Assembly: GCA_963422415.1 (NCBI GenBank)
Contig: OY729430.1
Location: 682,001 to 746,000 of the forward strand
Direction: 5' to 3'
DNA from: Bin34 sp963422415
GTDB lineage: Bacteria > Chloroflexota > Anaerolineae > Caldilineales > Caldilineaceae
Length of the DNA: 64,000 nucleotides
Below are positions 17,659 through 26,387 of the stretch, piece after piece. The notes under the pieces were generated by a model. The model ran no database searches. It saw only the letters and a list, made by a program, of their open reading frames with translations, and had not been told where the DNA came from. How positions within the stretch are numbered: the first letter of the stretch is position 1; the number at the start of each line of letters is the position of its first letter. The position numbers were made by a program, and so were the translations under genes.

Positions 17659-20589
17659 TCACGGAGAAGTTACCGGGCTGGTCTGTTGGCGCAAGTGGCA
17701 ATGCTTGAACTTCTTTCCACTGCCGCAGGGACAGAGATCGTTGCGCCCCGGCGTCTTCTGACGCGTGACCATGCCAGGCGAGGCAGCCGATCCGTTCTGG
17801 CGATTCAGGCGCAAGTTGTCATAAATCCGCTGGGGAGTCTGTACAACCTGAAACTGCAAGGCCAAGGCATGGCGGGCGATCTGATCCCGCACTTCATGTT
17901 GCAGTTCCGTGTACATGTGATAGGCCTCTTGCTGATAGGCCACAATTGGCTTGATCTGAGCCAAGGCCCGTAGACCGATGCCCTCTCGCAGCCGATCCAG
18001 GTCCGTCAGATGGCGCATCCACAGGTTGTCCAGCACATTCAGAATCAAGTCCCGCAGCGCTTGTTCGATCAAGTGGAGATCTTGGTACTGCACCCACTTG
18101 GCCTGCATGACCTTCCCTGCGGCTTCCTGCAGCCATCGTGTGGTCTCGGTCTCGTCGAAGTGGCAGTCCTCGGGCAGATCCATCACCTGCAGCAACTGAG
18201 GCGACAGCAGCGTGGATATGGGAGGGAAAAAGTCTTTTATGTTTTTTGTTTCATCTTCCTCTTCAGCGGATCCAAACTGATTCTCCACTAACGCAGCCAG
18301 AGAGTCGTCAATGAAGTTCTGGATAATGGGTTGCACGCTGTTCGCACTCAGGAACCGGTTGCGCTGTTGGTAGATGGCCGTGCGCTGTTCGTTGTTAACT
18401 TCGTCAAACTGCAATACGTTCTTGCGGCTGTCAAAATAGAAGCCTTCCACCTTGACTTGGGCATTTTCAATCACGCGGTCAATGATGGAGTTCTCGATAG
18501 GGGCCTCTTCCAGCTTGAAACGGGTCATCAGGTTGCCCACCCGCTCGCCGCCGAAGCGCAACAACAGGTCGTCTTCCAGACTCAGGAAGAAGCGACTGCT
18601 GCCCGGATCGCCAAGTCGTCCTGCCCGGCCGCGCAACTGGTTGTCAATGCGCCGGGACTCGTGGCGTTCCGTACCCACTACGTGCAATCCACCCAGACTC
18701 AGGATTTCTTTCTTTTCCTGTTCCACTTCGCGACAGGTTTCGGTCAGGATCCGGATCCAAGGCTCATTTCTTTCGGCAGCAGAGTTTTCCCCACGGCCCA
18801 GCTGATCCAGCACATGATTCCAGTCCTGCTGCCGGATTGCCAGCAGATCCACATTCTGCTGGCGCAGTTTCTCGCGGGCCAGTCCTTCCGGATTGCCTCC
18901 CAGCAGAATGTCCACGCCGCGGCCTGCCATATTCGTGGCGATGGTCACGGCCCCGCGCCGACCGGCCTGGGCAATGATGATGGCTTCCCGTTCGTGATTC
19001 TTGGCGTTCAACACCTCATGCGGCACCTTGGCCCTCTGCAGCAGCTTGTGGAGCAGCTCGGAGGATTCAATGGAGACCGTGCCCACCAAAACAGGCCGGC
19101 CGGCTTGGTGCATGGCCTGGATTTCCTGTACTACCTGCTTGTACTTGGCGCTGCGCTGCCGAAAGACCACATCCGTGTGGTCTTCCCGAATCACCGGCTT
19201 GTGGGTGGGGATGGCCACCACATCCAGATCGTAGATGGTTCCCAGTTCTTCCTCTTCCGTTTTGGCGGTGCCGGTCATGCCAGACAACTTGTGATACATG
19301 CGAAAGAAATTCTGGAAGGTGATGCTGGCCAGCGTCATGGATTCCCGCTGCACGGTCACGTTTTCCTTGGCCTCGATGGCCTGGTGCAGCCCCTCGGAGA
19401 AACGACGGCCTTCCATCATGCGGCCCGTGAACTCGTCCACGATGACCACTTCCTTTTGCCGGACCAAGTAGTCCACATCCCGTTTATAGAGCACCTGGGC
19501 GCGCAGAGCGTTGTCCAAGTAGGGCAGCATCTCGGCGTTTTCGGTTCCGTACAGATTGTCCACACCCAGAATCCGCTCCACCTTTTCCAGACCTTCTTCC
19601 GTGAGGTGGACGGTCCTTTCCTTTTCCCGCACGGTAAAGTCCTGATTGGCCTGCAGCCGATGCACCACGGAGGAGAACTTCTGATAGAAATTGGAGCTTT
19701 CCCGGGCCACGCCGGAAATGATGAGGGGGGTCCGGGCTTCGTCAATGAGGATGTTGTCGGCCTCGTCCACGATGGCAAAGTGCAAGTCCCGCTGCACCTT
19801 GCTGTCCAGGCTGCGGGCCATGTTGTCCCGCAGAAAGTCAAAGCCAAACTCGTTGTTCGTCCCGTAGGTGATCTCGGCGGCGTACGCCTCTTTGCGGGCG
19901 ATAGGGCGCAAAGACTGAAAGCGATCGTCCGAAGTCAGATGATCCGGGTCGAAAAGGAAACTGCCCGGGTCGTTGGATCCGCCCTGATTCTGAATCACGG
20001 CCACGGACAAGCCCAGCAGGTGGTAGATGGGTCCCATCCACTGCACTCCTACCTTCGAGAGATAATCGTTGGGAGTGACCAGATGCGCGCCGCGGCCGGT
20101 TAGGGCGTTGAGAAAGAGAGGGAGCGCGGCAACAAAGGTCTTGCCTTCGCCCGTGCGCATCTCGGCAATGGATCCTTGATGCAGTACCATGCCGCCCAAC
20201 AGCTGCACGTCATACAGACGCTTGCCCAAGGTGCGCTTGCAGGCTTCGCGCACAGCGGCAAAGGCATCCACCAGCAGATCATCCAACACCCGCTTCTCGG
20301 CGGCCAGCAGGCGGGACTGCTCCTGCTTCCAAGCAGTCTGCAGCGCTATGAAGGTGTCGGGTCCGGCCGCGGTCATCTCCTGCTTGGCTAAGGCCAAGGC
20401 CTGTCGCACCTCTGTGGTTTCCGTCTGCAACTGATTCTTGAAATCCAAAGTCTTCCGGCGCAAGGCTTCGACACTGAGGGCTTCAAACTTCTTTTCACAG
20501 GCATTGACCTGCTCTACCAGTTCCGAAAAGCCTCTCAGGGTGCGATCGTCCGCGGTGCCAAATATACGACGATACAGTTTGCGAATCAT
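17659..20589 (-). CDS. secA: Preprotein translocase ATPase SecA
   Basis: Motor ATPase of the Sec export pathway, cytosolic and membrane-associated. 976 aa, at the long end for the family. Walker A MRTGEGKTFVA near residues 144-154, DEADNILIDEARTPLIISG near 275-293, and MAGRGVDILLGG in helicase motif V are canonical. RGRAGRLGDPGSSRFFLSLEDD, in two parts, is the second nucleotide-binding domain. The extreme C-terminus has NDLCPCGSGKKFKHCH, the SecB/lipid-binding zinc finger. Extra residues around 50-100 in the first domain (rich in Gln and Lys) account for part of the length. The 3' end abuts the GGGATAA repeat region. Confidence 0.98.
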   Translation of the reverse strand: MIRKLYRRIFGTADDRTLRGFSELVEQVNACEKKFEALSVEALRRKTLDFKNQLQTETTEVRQALALAKQEMTAAGPDTFIALQTAWKQEQSRLLAAEKRVLDDLLVDAFAAVREACKRTLGKRLYDVQLLGGMVLHQGSIAEMRTGEGKTFVAALPLFLNALTGRGAHLVTPNDYLSKVGVQWMGPIYHLLGLSVAVIQNQGGSNDPGSFLFDPDHLTSDDRFQSLRPIARKEAYAAEITYGTNNEFGFDFLRDNMARSLDSKVQRDLHFAIVDEADNILIDEARTPLIISGVARESSNFYQKFSSVVHRLQANQDFTVREKERTVHLTEEGLEKVERILGVDNLYGTENAEMLPYLDNALRAQVLYKRDVDYLVRQKEVVIVDEFTGRMMEGRRFSEGLHQAIEAKENVTVQRESMTLASITFQNFFRMYHKLSGMTGTAKTEEEELGTIYDLDVVAIPTHKPVIREDHTDVVFRQRSAKYKQVVQEIQAMHQAGRPVLVGTVSIESSELLHKLLQRAKVPHEVLNAKNHEREAIIIAQAGRRGAVTIATNMAGRGVDILLGGNPEGLAREKLRQQNVDLLAIRQQDWNHVLDQLGRGENSAAERNEPWIRILTETCREVEQEKKEILSLGGLHVVGTERHESRRIDNQLRGRAGRLGDPGSSRFFLSLEDDLLLRFGGERVGNLMTRFKLEEAPIENSIIDRVIENAQVKVEGFYFDSRKNVLQFDEVNNEQRTAIYQQRNRFLSANSVQPIIQNFIDDSLAALVENQFGSAEEEDETKNIKDFFPPISTLLSPQLLQVMDLPEDCHFDETETTRWLQEAAGKVMQAKWVQYQDLHLIEQALRDLILNVLDNLWMRHLTDLDRLREGIGLRALAQIKPIVAYQQEAYHMYTELQHEVRDQIARHALALQFQVVQTPQRIYDNLRLNRQNGSAASPGMVTRQKTPGRNDLCPCGSGKKFKHCHLRQQTSPVTSP

Positions 20590-20637
20590 GACCTGTTAGG
20601 GGATCCTTGGGGCAGATCCGATGGGACCGGCCGCGGT

Positions 20638-21618
20638 CTAGTAGTCCAGAAATTCTCCAACACTGCGCCCTTGGTGGATACGCGAAATGACCCCGGCGAC
20701 AGTGCAGCCCAGATTCAGAATCGTGACCTTGGAGCACATGCGTTCCGGCGGAATGGCCAATGTATCCGTGACCACCACTTCGCGGTAGGGGCTGGCCATC
20801 AGGCGGGCGCGGGCGGGTGGGGAAAAGACCCCATGCGCGGCCGCGGCATACATCTCGCCGGATCCTCCACGATCCTTCAGGAAATGAGCCGCCTCGGTGA
20901 TGGTGCCGCCGGTGTCAATCTCGTCGTCGATTACAATCACGTCCCGCCCCCGTACGTCGCCAACAATGGACAGCATATGCGGCCCGTTCCGGTGCCGGCG
21001 CTTTTCGATTATGGCCAAGGGCACATGCAGTTTTTCCGCTAGGTCCCGGGCGCGGCGCACCGCGCCCACATCCGGGGACACCACAGTGGTGCGTTCCAGA
21101 TCCAGATTGCGAGACTCGAAGTAGCTGGCAATCAGGCCCATGGTGGAGATTTCGTCCACCGGCACGGAAAAGAAGCCCATGATCTGAGCCGCGTGCAGAT
21201 CCACGGTCAGCACCCGGTCTACGCCGGCGGTCATCAGCAGATCCGCAACCAGCCGAGCCGTGATGGGAGAACGCGGAATGTCTTTCTTGTCCGAGCGCCC
21301 GTAGCCGTAATAGGGGATTACCGCCGTGATGCGGCCGGCACTGTCCCGGCGCAGGGTCTCCACAAAGATCAACAGCTCCATCAGGTTATCGTTAGTGGGC
21401 GCCGCCGTGGGTTGTATCAGAAACACGTCCTTTCCGCGCGCGCTGCTGGCCAATTGCACGAAGGTGTCCGAGTTGGGAAACTGAAAGACGCGGGCCGCGG
21501 CGGGCTCCATGCTCAGCTCCTGACAGACCGAATCGGTCAGGGCCGGATTGGCCGTGCCGCTGAAAATCACCAAATCTCCGTAGAGATTGGAGGAAATCTC
21601 GGATCTTTCTGGTTTCAT
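20638..21618 (-). CDS. prs: Ribose-phosphate diphosphokinase (PRPP synthetase)
   Basis: Makes PRPP from ribose 5-phosphate and ATP for nucleotide, His and Trp synthesis. About 326 aa from ATG 21618; 15 upstream residues overlap the M1-type gene. VFQFPNSDTFVQL, APTNDNLMELLIFVETLRR, VIPYYGYGRSDKKD, TVDLHAAQIMGFF and VVSPDVGAVRRAR (with the PRPP loop VIVIDDEIDTGGT) are in order. The common ATP-site signature FxDGE is replaced by FPNSD, and RQDRK by RSDKKD. These are features of the divergent bacterial Prs group with GRSDKKD, so I still expect PRPP synthesis. It starts 36 bp after the M1-type stop, probably in one operon with it. Confidence 0.92.
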   Translation of the reverse strand: MKPERSEISSNLYGDLVIFSGTANPALTDSVCQELSMEPAAARVFQFPNSDTFVQLASSARGKDVFLIQPTAAPTNDNLMELLIFVETLRRDSAGRITAVIPYYGYGRSDKKDIPRSPITARLVADLLMTAGVDRVLTVDLHAAQIMGFFSVPVDEISTMGLIASYFESRNLDLERTTVVSPDVGAVRRARDLAEKLHVPLAIIEKRRHRNGPHMLSIVGDVRGRDVIVIDDEIDTGGTITEAAHFLKDRGGSGEMYAAAAHGVFSPPARARLMASPYREVVVTDTLAIPPERMCSKVTILNLGCTVAGVISRIHQGRSVGEFLDY

Positions 21619-21653
21619 GGGAGTTGCAGGGATGGGGAGCGAGGGAACGGCGC

Positions 21654-23288
21654 CTATCGCCACAGAGTGGCATCCAAGTATTCTTTCTGGTGCAAGGTCA
21701 TGGTGGTGGGATCCATTTGCCAGAGGTGATCAAGCATTGTCTGTGAGTCTATCAGACCAAAGCGATGTTTTTCCACGAAATCCGATAAGGCCAGCCGCGC
21801 GGCCAGCGGACCAATGGCCTCTCGCAACTCGTACAGCAGCATGGCCCCCTTGCGATAGACCAGAATGCGATAGTCGCTGCCTGAGGCGTATTCCCGCACA
21901 GACAGGGACACGGGAGCGTTCCGACCGCTGTCCCTGATGTGTTGAACGGGAGATTCCCACTGTTGAATACGGTAGACTCTCGCCTTTTCGGATCCGTACA
22001 TGCGCTCTTGATAGAGATAGGCGGCATAGCTGCTGAAGGCTTCGTCCAGCCAGGGTTCTTGCACCGGGTCGTTGTGCACCAGCTGCGACCACCACTGATG
22101 CGCTACGGAAAAGGCGATTTGATTCTCCAGGTTGTGTTGAAAGTCCCGATACAATTGCACCCCGATCAGGTTGAGTTGCGGATATTCCATGGAGCCATTG
22201 GCCAAAGGCGCCATGGCGATGGTCAGGGATGGATACGGATAGGGCCCGAACTCCTCGACATAGAAGCGCAGTGCGGTGACGGCGTAGTCGCGGGCGGAAC
22301 GGCCTGAATTCCCCAGATCGGGCACCCAGTAGCTGATGACCTGCACTCCATTGACATCGAATGTCTCGCTCACGTAATCCGCGTGGGTCACGAGGACGAA
22401 TTCGTGCACGGGGCCACTGACAAATCTGTGCCGCGTCAGATTCTGTGCCCGACAGGTCCAAGTGTTCCAGATCTCCTTGCATTGAACCTGTCTTTCCAAG
22501 GTGCATTCCTCCCACGGGTTCAGCAGGGGACATCCGTGCCGCAGTGATTCCTGCGAAACCGCAATGCCATTGGTCACGGGCGGATAGCCCTCGGGCATGT
22601 ATAGGGTCACCGCAAAATAGGCGGTGTCGCTGAACACTATATCCCCCTGGGGTGGACCTTCGGCCATCCACCAAGAACCGGAGCCTGGAATGGGGCCCGG
22701 CAAATACGGGGCCAGAGTTGGATAGAAGAAGGGGACGGAATGAAAGCCCATCATCTCCCCGAAGCGCACATAGACACTGGAGATATCCGCGAAGACAGGC
22801 AGTTGCAAGGTCCAGCGCAATGTCACGGCAAAGGACTGATTCGGTTCGATCCAGAGATCGTGGGGCAACGGCAGAATGGCGGCCGATTCGTCCGCCTCCA
22901 GGTGGAAAGGCGTCGGGATTTGGTCCAAGGTGATTCCCTGGATCTCCATGTGGCCTCCCACGTGGTAGAGATTGGGGTACAACCGAAAGACGAGCTGGTG
23001 CCAGATGTCAGGGGAGTTGTTGACTCCCGTCACGCTCATACGCCCCGCCAGCTGACGTCGTGCCGGCTGGAACCACACTTCCAGATCGTACAGGGACAGT
23101 GGAGGCAGATCCTCCAGAAAGGGGACAAAATCCGGTCGCAAGGTAAGGACTTCCCGGGTGTCCGCCTGCGGAACTGCGGCCTGACAGGCAATCAACGTCC
23201 ACAGGCCTATCCCCAAGAGCCCGACAGTCACGAAATATCGACTGCATCGGACTTTAACGCCTAAACCATTGCATTTATAATGCGCCAT
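21654..23288 (-). CDS. M1-type aminopeptidase homologue lacking HExxH (pseudo-peptidase lipoprotein)
   Basis: About 544 aa from ATG 23288. The N-terminus is a lipoprotein signal (VTVGLLGIGLWTLIAC, lipobox LIAC). An M1-type N-terminal beta domain follows. The substrate loop reads NGSMEYPQL where GAMEN is usual. The zinc region reads AFSVAHQWWSQL then PWLDEAF. The second His (His397) and the distal Glu (Glu416) are in place with the right spacing of 19, but the first His and the catalytic Glu of HExxH are Phe393 and Ser394. The codons gcc ttt tcc gta gcg cat leave no doubt. Hydrolysis by the normal mechanism should be impossible, so it is perhaps a binding or structural protein. The frame is intact. 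Confidence 0.85.
   Translation of the reverse strand: MAHYKCNGLGVKVRCSRYFVTVGLLGIGLWTLIACQAAVPQADTREVLTLRPDFVPFLEDLPPLSLYDLEVWFQPARRQLAGRMSVTGVNNSPDIWHQLVFRLYPNLYHVGGHMEIQGITLDQIPTPFHLEADESAAILPLPHDLWIEPNQSFAVTLRWTLQLPVFADISSVYVRFGEMMGFHSVPFFYPTLAPYLPGPIPGSGSWWMAEGPPQGDIVFSDTAYFAVTLYMPEGYPPVTNGIAVSQESLRHGCPLLNPWEECTLERQVQCKEIWNTWTCRAQNLTRHRFVSGPVHEFVLVTHADYVSETFDVNGVQVISYWVPDLGNSGRSARDYAVTALRFYVEEFGPYPYPSLTIAMAPLANGSMEYPQLNLIGVQLYRDFQHNLENQIAFSVAHQWWSQLVHNDPVQEPWLDEAFSSYAAYLYQERMYGSEKARVYRIQQWESPVQHIRDSGRNAPVSLSVREYASGSDYRILVYRKGAMLLYELREAIGPLAARLALSDFVEKHRFGLIDSQTMLDHLWQMDPTTMTLHQKEYLDATLWR
23276..23281 (+). promoter_or_regulatory. TATAAT box upstream of nurA-type gene
   Basis: A consensus TATAAT lies 37 bp before ATG 23318, inside the first codons of the divergent M1-type gene. 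At the right spacing upstream only a weak TTTAAC (23253-23258) is found. The position suits a short leader for the NurA gene. Confidence 0.4.
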
Positions 23289-23317
23289 CTTGTGCTGCTT
23301 GGTGAAGAGAGTGCTGG

Positions 23318-24514
23318 ATGCTGGACAAGAGACAATTCTATAGGGCCTTGCAGCGGGCCAAGCCCCAAATCGCACGCAATCTGTCCCATGGACGCAACCG
23401 GATCGTCTCGGCGGAAGGACTCCGCAAGCGGCTGCAGAGCCTTTCCTGCCGGCAGGCCGCCCGAGGCTTGGAGGCGCGGCCCGATGTGGCGTGGCCCGGG
23501 GCCCGACCCACGCTGGACATGGATGCGTGCACCGGTTTTCGCTTTCCCTTCACGCATGACTGGACCTCGGTGGAGGCTTCCCAAAGGTGGGCCCACCAGC
23601 AGTTGAAAGCCCAGCCGATTGTGGCGGTGGACGGCAGTCAACTGGAGTCTGAACGGGGTCTGTCCCTGAGCGTGGGGGCGGTGCAGATTGGATATCACTA
23701 CAATGACCCTTTACAGCGCAAGCATGGCGAAGGGCAGGAACTTCAGATCGTGCTGCCGCCCCCCGATAGCGCCGTGTCCGAGTCGGAAAGAGAGGACACG
23801 GGATTGTCGTTGGCCGTAAATCAGACCCGGTTTGTAGGGGAATGCGAAATGATTCCGCGTCTGGTGGCGAAGGTGTCGAAATCTCCGGTCTGCTTCTACG
23901 ACAACACCTTTGTCATCTCCTTTGCCCAAGCGATGCCCAAGGCGCACAGCCGGATTTACCTGCAGGCCGTGGAGGCGCTGCTGCAGGCCAGCAAGGCGGA
24001 GCAGTTTCCGGTTGTCGCCTATGTGGACACCAGCTACAGCCGGGATCTGGGACATATGCTGCAAACGCTGGGAGAGCCCGACCCGAAAGTTCCGGACGCA
24101 GTGATTTTGCAGGGTCTGTTGCGCAACTGGGGGGATCGGACGCCGTTCATGCAGTGCGCCCGGGCAGACGGCCTGAGTCAGAATCGAGATGAAACCTTTT
24201 ATTATGCGGATGTGGGATTCGTGTACATGCGAACCTATCCGGCGGCTCCACCGGCCCGCATTGAAATTCCCATGTGGGTCTACGAAGCCAATCGTTTGGA
24301 AGAGATTCTGACCGTGGTGCGAGCGCAGTGCCTGCTTGGAACTCGCAACTACCCCTATGCTCTGGGGCAGGCCGATCGATTTGCGGTCCTGACTCTGAAG
24401 GACCGACGAGCCTTCTATCAAGGACTGCAGGGTTTTCTGCAGGAAGAAACGAATTTCAAGTTGCGGAGGCCTGCCAAGGCTCAGAGCAAGAGCACAACCC
24501 GTTTCAGAGCATAA
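23318..24514 (+). CDS. NurA domain nuclease
   Basis: 398 aa. VAVDGSQ at about residues 102-108 is the NurA metal-binding motif, followed by YVDTSYSRDL near 235 and late acidic and aromatic segments typical of the family (ARIEIPMWVYE, QADRFAVLT). NurA proteins are 5'-3' nucleases with an RNase-H-like fold that work with HerA translocase in DNA end resection, in the cytosol. HerA is not encoded next to it here. The gene is divergent from the M1-type gene and appears monocistronic. ATG 23318 is the first start in frame and gives the normal N-terminal helix. Confidence 0.85.
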   Translation: MLDKRQFYRALQRAKPQIARNLSHGRNRIVSAEGLRKRLQSLSCRQAARGLEARPDVAWPGARPTLDMDACTGFRFPFTHDWTSVEASQRWAHQQLKAQPIVAVDGSQLESERGLSLSVGAVQIGYHYNDPLQRKHGEGQELQIVLPPPDSAVSESEREDTGLSLAVNQTRFVGECEMIPRLVAKVSKSPVCFYDNTFVISFAQAMPKAHSRIYLQAVEALLQASKAEQFPVVAYVDTSYSRDLGHMLQTLGEPDPKVPDAVILQGLLRNWGDRTPFMQCARADGLSQNRDETFYYADVGFVYMRTYPAAPPARIEIPMWVYEANRLEEILTVVRAQCLLGTRNYPYALGQADRFAVLTLKDRRAFYQGLQGFLQEETNFKLRRPAKAQSKSTTRFRA

Positions 24515-24678
24515 GACCTGATCCGCGGCATCGGACAGCCAAATGCTGGATTTCCTGCGGATCTGACATCAATACGGCCATTGTGGACCCTGTATCTTCA
24601 TGTCTTTTTGCGCTCTCATCTTTGCCCTGGGCTCCCGGTGGCCCGCCTTGGCATAGTGCGCAGGGGTCTGGCTTGCAC

Positions 24679-24687
24679 TGCTATAAT
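24679..24687 (+). promoter_or_regulatory. Consensus extended -10 promoter TGCTATAAT
   Basis: TG, one base and TATAAT form a perfect extended -10. It overlaps the ATG at 24686, so a transcript from it would start near 24694. The AI-2E-type protein would then have to start further down, e.g. at TTG 24785, which is preceded by GGGGGAAGAG. Confidence 0.5.
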
Positions 24688-26158
24688 GCCTCGGCATAGC
24701 CATTCGGCACCACCAGTAGCCACTAATGAAATACCGACTTCAGTCGTTCCGGGCGGAGCTTGGAAGAGGTGGGGGAAGAGCCGGTTGAACGCCTCTCCCC
24801 CCAACTTGCCGCCTTTTTTTGAACGGACCACCCTGCATTCGCGTTGGGACACCCAATTCAAGCGGGGTGTTCTGGTTCTGGTTCTGGTCCTCTCCGTCTA
24901 TTTGCTGTGGCTGGCCCGGCCCATTCTGCCCCTTCTGATTCTGGCCGCCATCCTCTCCTATATTCTTTCGCCAGTGGTCTCCTATCTGTGCCGTGATCGC
25001 CTGCCTCGAGGGCCGGTTACCTTCGCCTTTTACCTGTTGCTCCTAGGAGCCGTGGCTCTGGGAGGATATGCCACAGGTCCGCTGCTGGTCCAGCAGTATG
25101 AAACCGTCTTGGACATCGTCGTCAATCTGGCTACCTCGCTGTTGGGCAGTGCAAGCCAGATTCCGGATACTGTCCACATATTGGAATACCCTGTGGATCT
25201 GACTCCCGTGCAGCAATTGGTGGCCCCTTGGGTTAACGGCACCACGGAGGATTTCATTCCCATGCTGCAAGAGACTCTGTCCCGCCTGGATGCTGGCGCC
25301 GGAACGCCTACCACCTTCTTCCGAGGCACCTTGGACTTCGGTCTCGGCGTTCTCAACACCGGTGTGGCCCTGCTGCTCTCCTTCCTTTTCGTCTTTGTAG
25401 TCAGCCTGTACCTGACCAAGGACGGGCCGCGCATTCATGCCTTTTTTCTGGACAACTTTCCGACCCAGTACCATGCCGAGTGGGTCAGTCTCATCCAATG
25501 CATAGGCAATGTCTGGCATGCCTTTTTGTGGGGTCAGCTGCTTTTGTCTCTCACCATTGGCCTGATCACCTACCTTGTATTGACCATCTTGGGGGTACAG
25601 GGGGCTCTCATCTTTGCCCTGATCGCCGGAATCCTGGAAATCATCCCCAACCTAGGCCCCATCATTGCTACGGTGCCGCCTCTGCTGGTGGGCCTGTCGA
25701 CCGGCAGCACCAACTTTGTGGAGATGAACCATCTCTTTTTTGGCATAGTGATCCTCCTTTCCTACTTCGTGGTGCAGCAGCTGGAGAACAGCGTCATTGT
25801 GCCCCGCATAATGGGGCATCTGATTCGCATTCATCCGGTTCTGATCATCTCCGGCGTGACCGTGGGCTATCTCTCCATCGGCGTCATCGGGGCCTTTCTA
25901 GCCCCCCCTCTCCTGGGCACGGCACGAGTTCTGGGCACCTATATCTTTGCCAAGTTGATGGACTATCCCGTAGATTTCCCGCACACGCGCTCCCGCCTGC
26001 CGCTGCGGGAATACGACATCACCATCCTCCTCCAAAAGGAAGGGAAAGAGATGTCCGCGGATCCGAATGTCACAGTCAAGACCTCTTCGGAGACGGAGAC
26101 TGAAGTGTCATCCATGGCAGCCTCCGATTCCGTGCTGGATTCCCCTGCCGAACCTTAA
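24686..26158 (+). CDS. AI-2E family transporter (PerM/TqsA-type)
   Basis: Integral membrane exporter of the AI-2E/PerM superfamily, 490 aa from ATG 24686, or about 457 aa if the TTG at 24785 is used (see the promoter at 24679). Two N-terminal helices begin GVLVLVLVLSVYLLWLARPI. A periplasmic domain with amphipathic segments follows (about 150-260), then the C-terminal bundle with the family motif IAGILEIIPNLGPIIATVPP and the last helices ending LGTARVLGTYIFAKL. The tail is acidic and polar. Substrates of the family range from autoinducer-2 to ions; none can be assigned here. Not in an obvious operon. Confidence 0.9.
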   Translation: MPRHSHSAPPVATNEIPTSVVPGGAWKRWGKSRLNASPPNLPPFFERTTLHSRWDTQFKRGVLVLVLVLSVYLLWLARPILPLLILAAILSYILSPVVSYLCRDRLPRGPVTFAFYLLLLGAVALGGYATGPLLVQQYETVLDIVVNLATSLLGSASQIPDTVHILEYPVDLTPVQQLVAPWVNGTTEDFIPMLQETLSRLDAGAGTPTTFFRGTLDFGLGVLNTGVALLLSFLFVFVVSLYLTKDGPRIHAFFLDNFPTQYHAEWVSLIQCIGNVWHAFLWGQLLLSLTIGLITYLVLTILGVQGALIFALIAGILEIIPNLGPIIATVPPLLVGLSTGSTNFVEMNHLFFGIVILLSYFVVQQLENSVIVPRIMGHLIRIHPVLIISGVTVGYLSIGVIGAFLAPPLLGTARVLGTYIFAKLMDYPVDFPHTRSRLPLREYDITILLQKEGKEMSADPNVTVKTSSETETEVSSMAASDSVLDSPAEP

Positions 26159-26299
26159 AGAGGGTCTCTTGCTGCAATCAGACTGGACCCATGAGCGGCA
26201 CGAGGAGAGACGGCGTTGGGAGCCAGCCTTCCCGAGACAGGCTTTGACCTGCGAAGGGAACGGCTCAATCCACTGACGGACTTGGCGGGACTTTCACGA

Positions 26300-26318
26300 A
26301 CGGATTCCGGCAATCCGT
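26300..26318. terminator. Small hairpin between convergent genes
   Basis: ACGGATT, a 5-base loop CCGGC, then AATCCGT forms a perfect 7-bp stem midway between the AI-2E-type stop and the tsaD stop. No T run follows on either strand, so it is only a candidate bidirectional terminator. The rest of 26159-26387 holds no gene I can see. Confidence 0.35.
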
Positions 26319-26387
26319 GAATCTCTTCAAGACGCTGTTCGTCCGACTAGACCCCACAGTGGCGCGACGGGCGCGTTCCGGGACAGA

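Noticed and set aside
18331..20103. 590-codon plus-strand frame opposite secA
   Set aside because: Shadow of secA; composition is that of an antisense frame with no domain or ribosome binding site.
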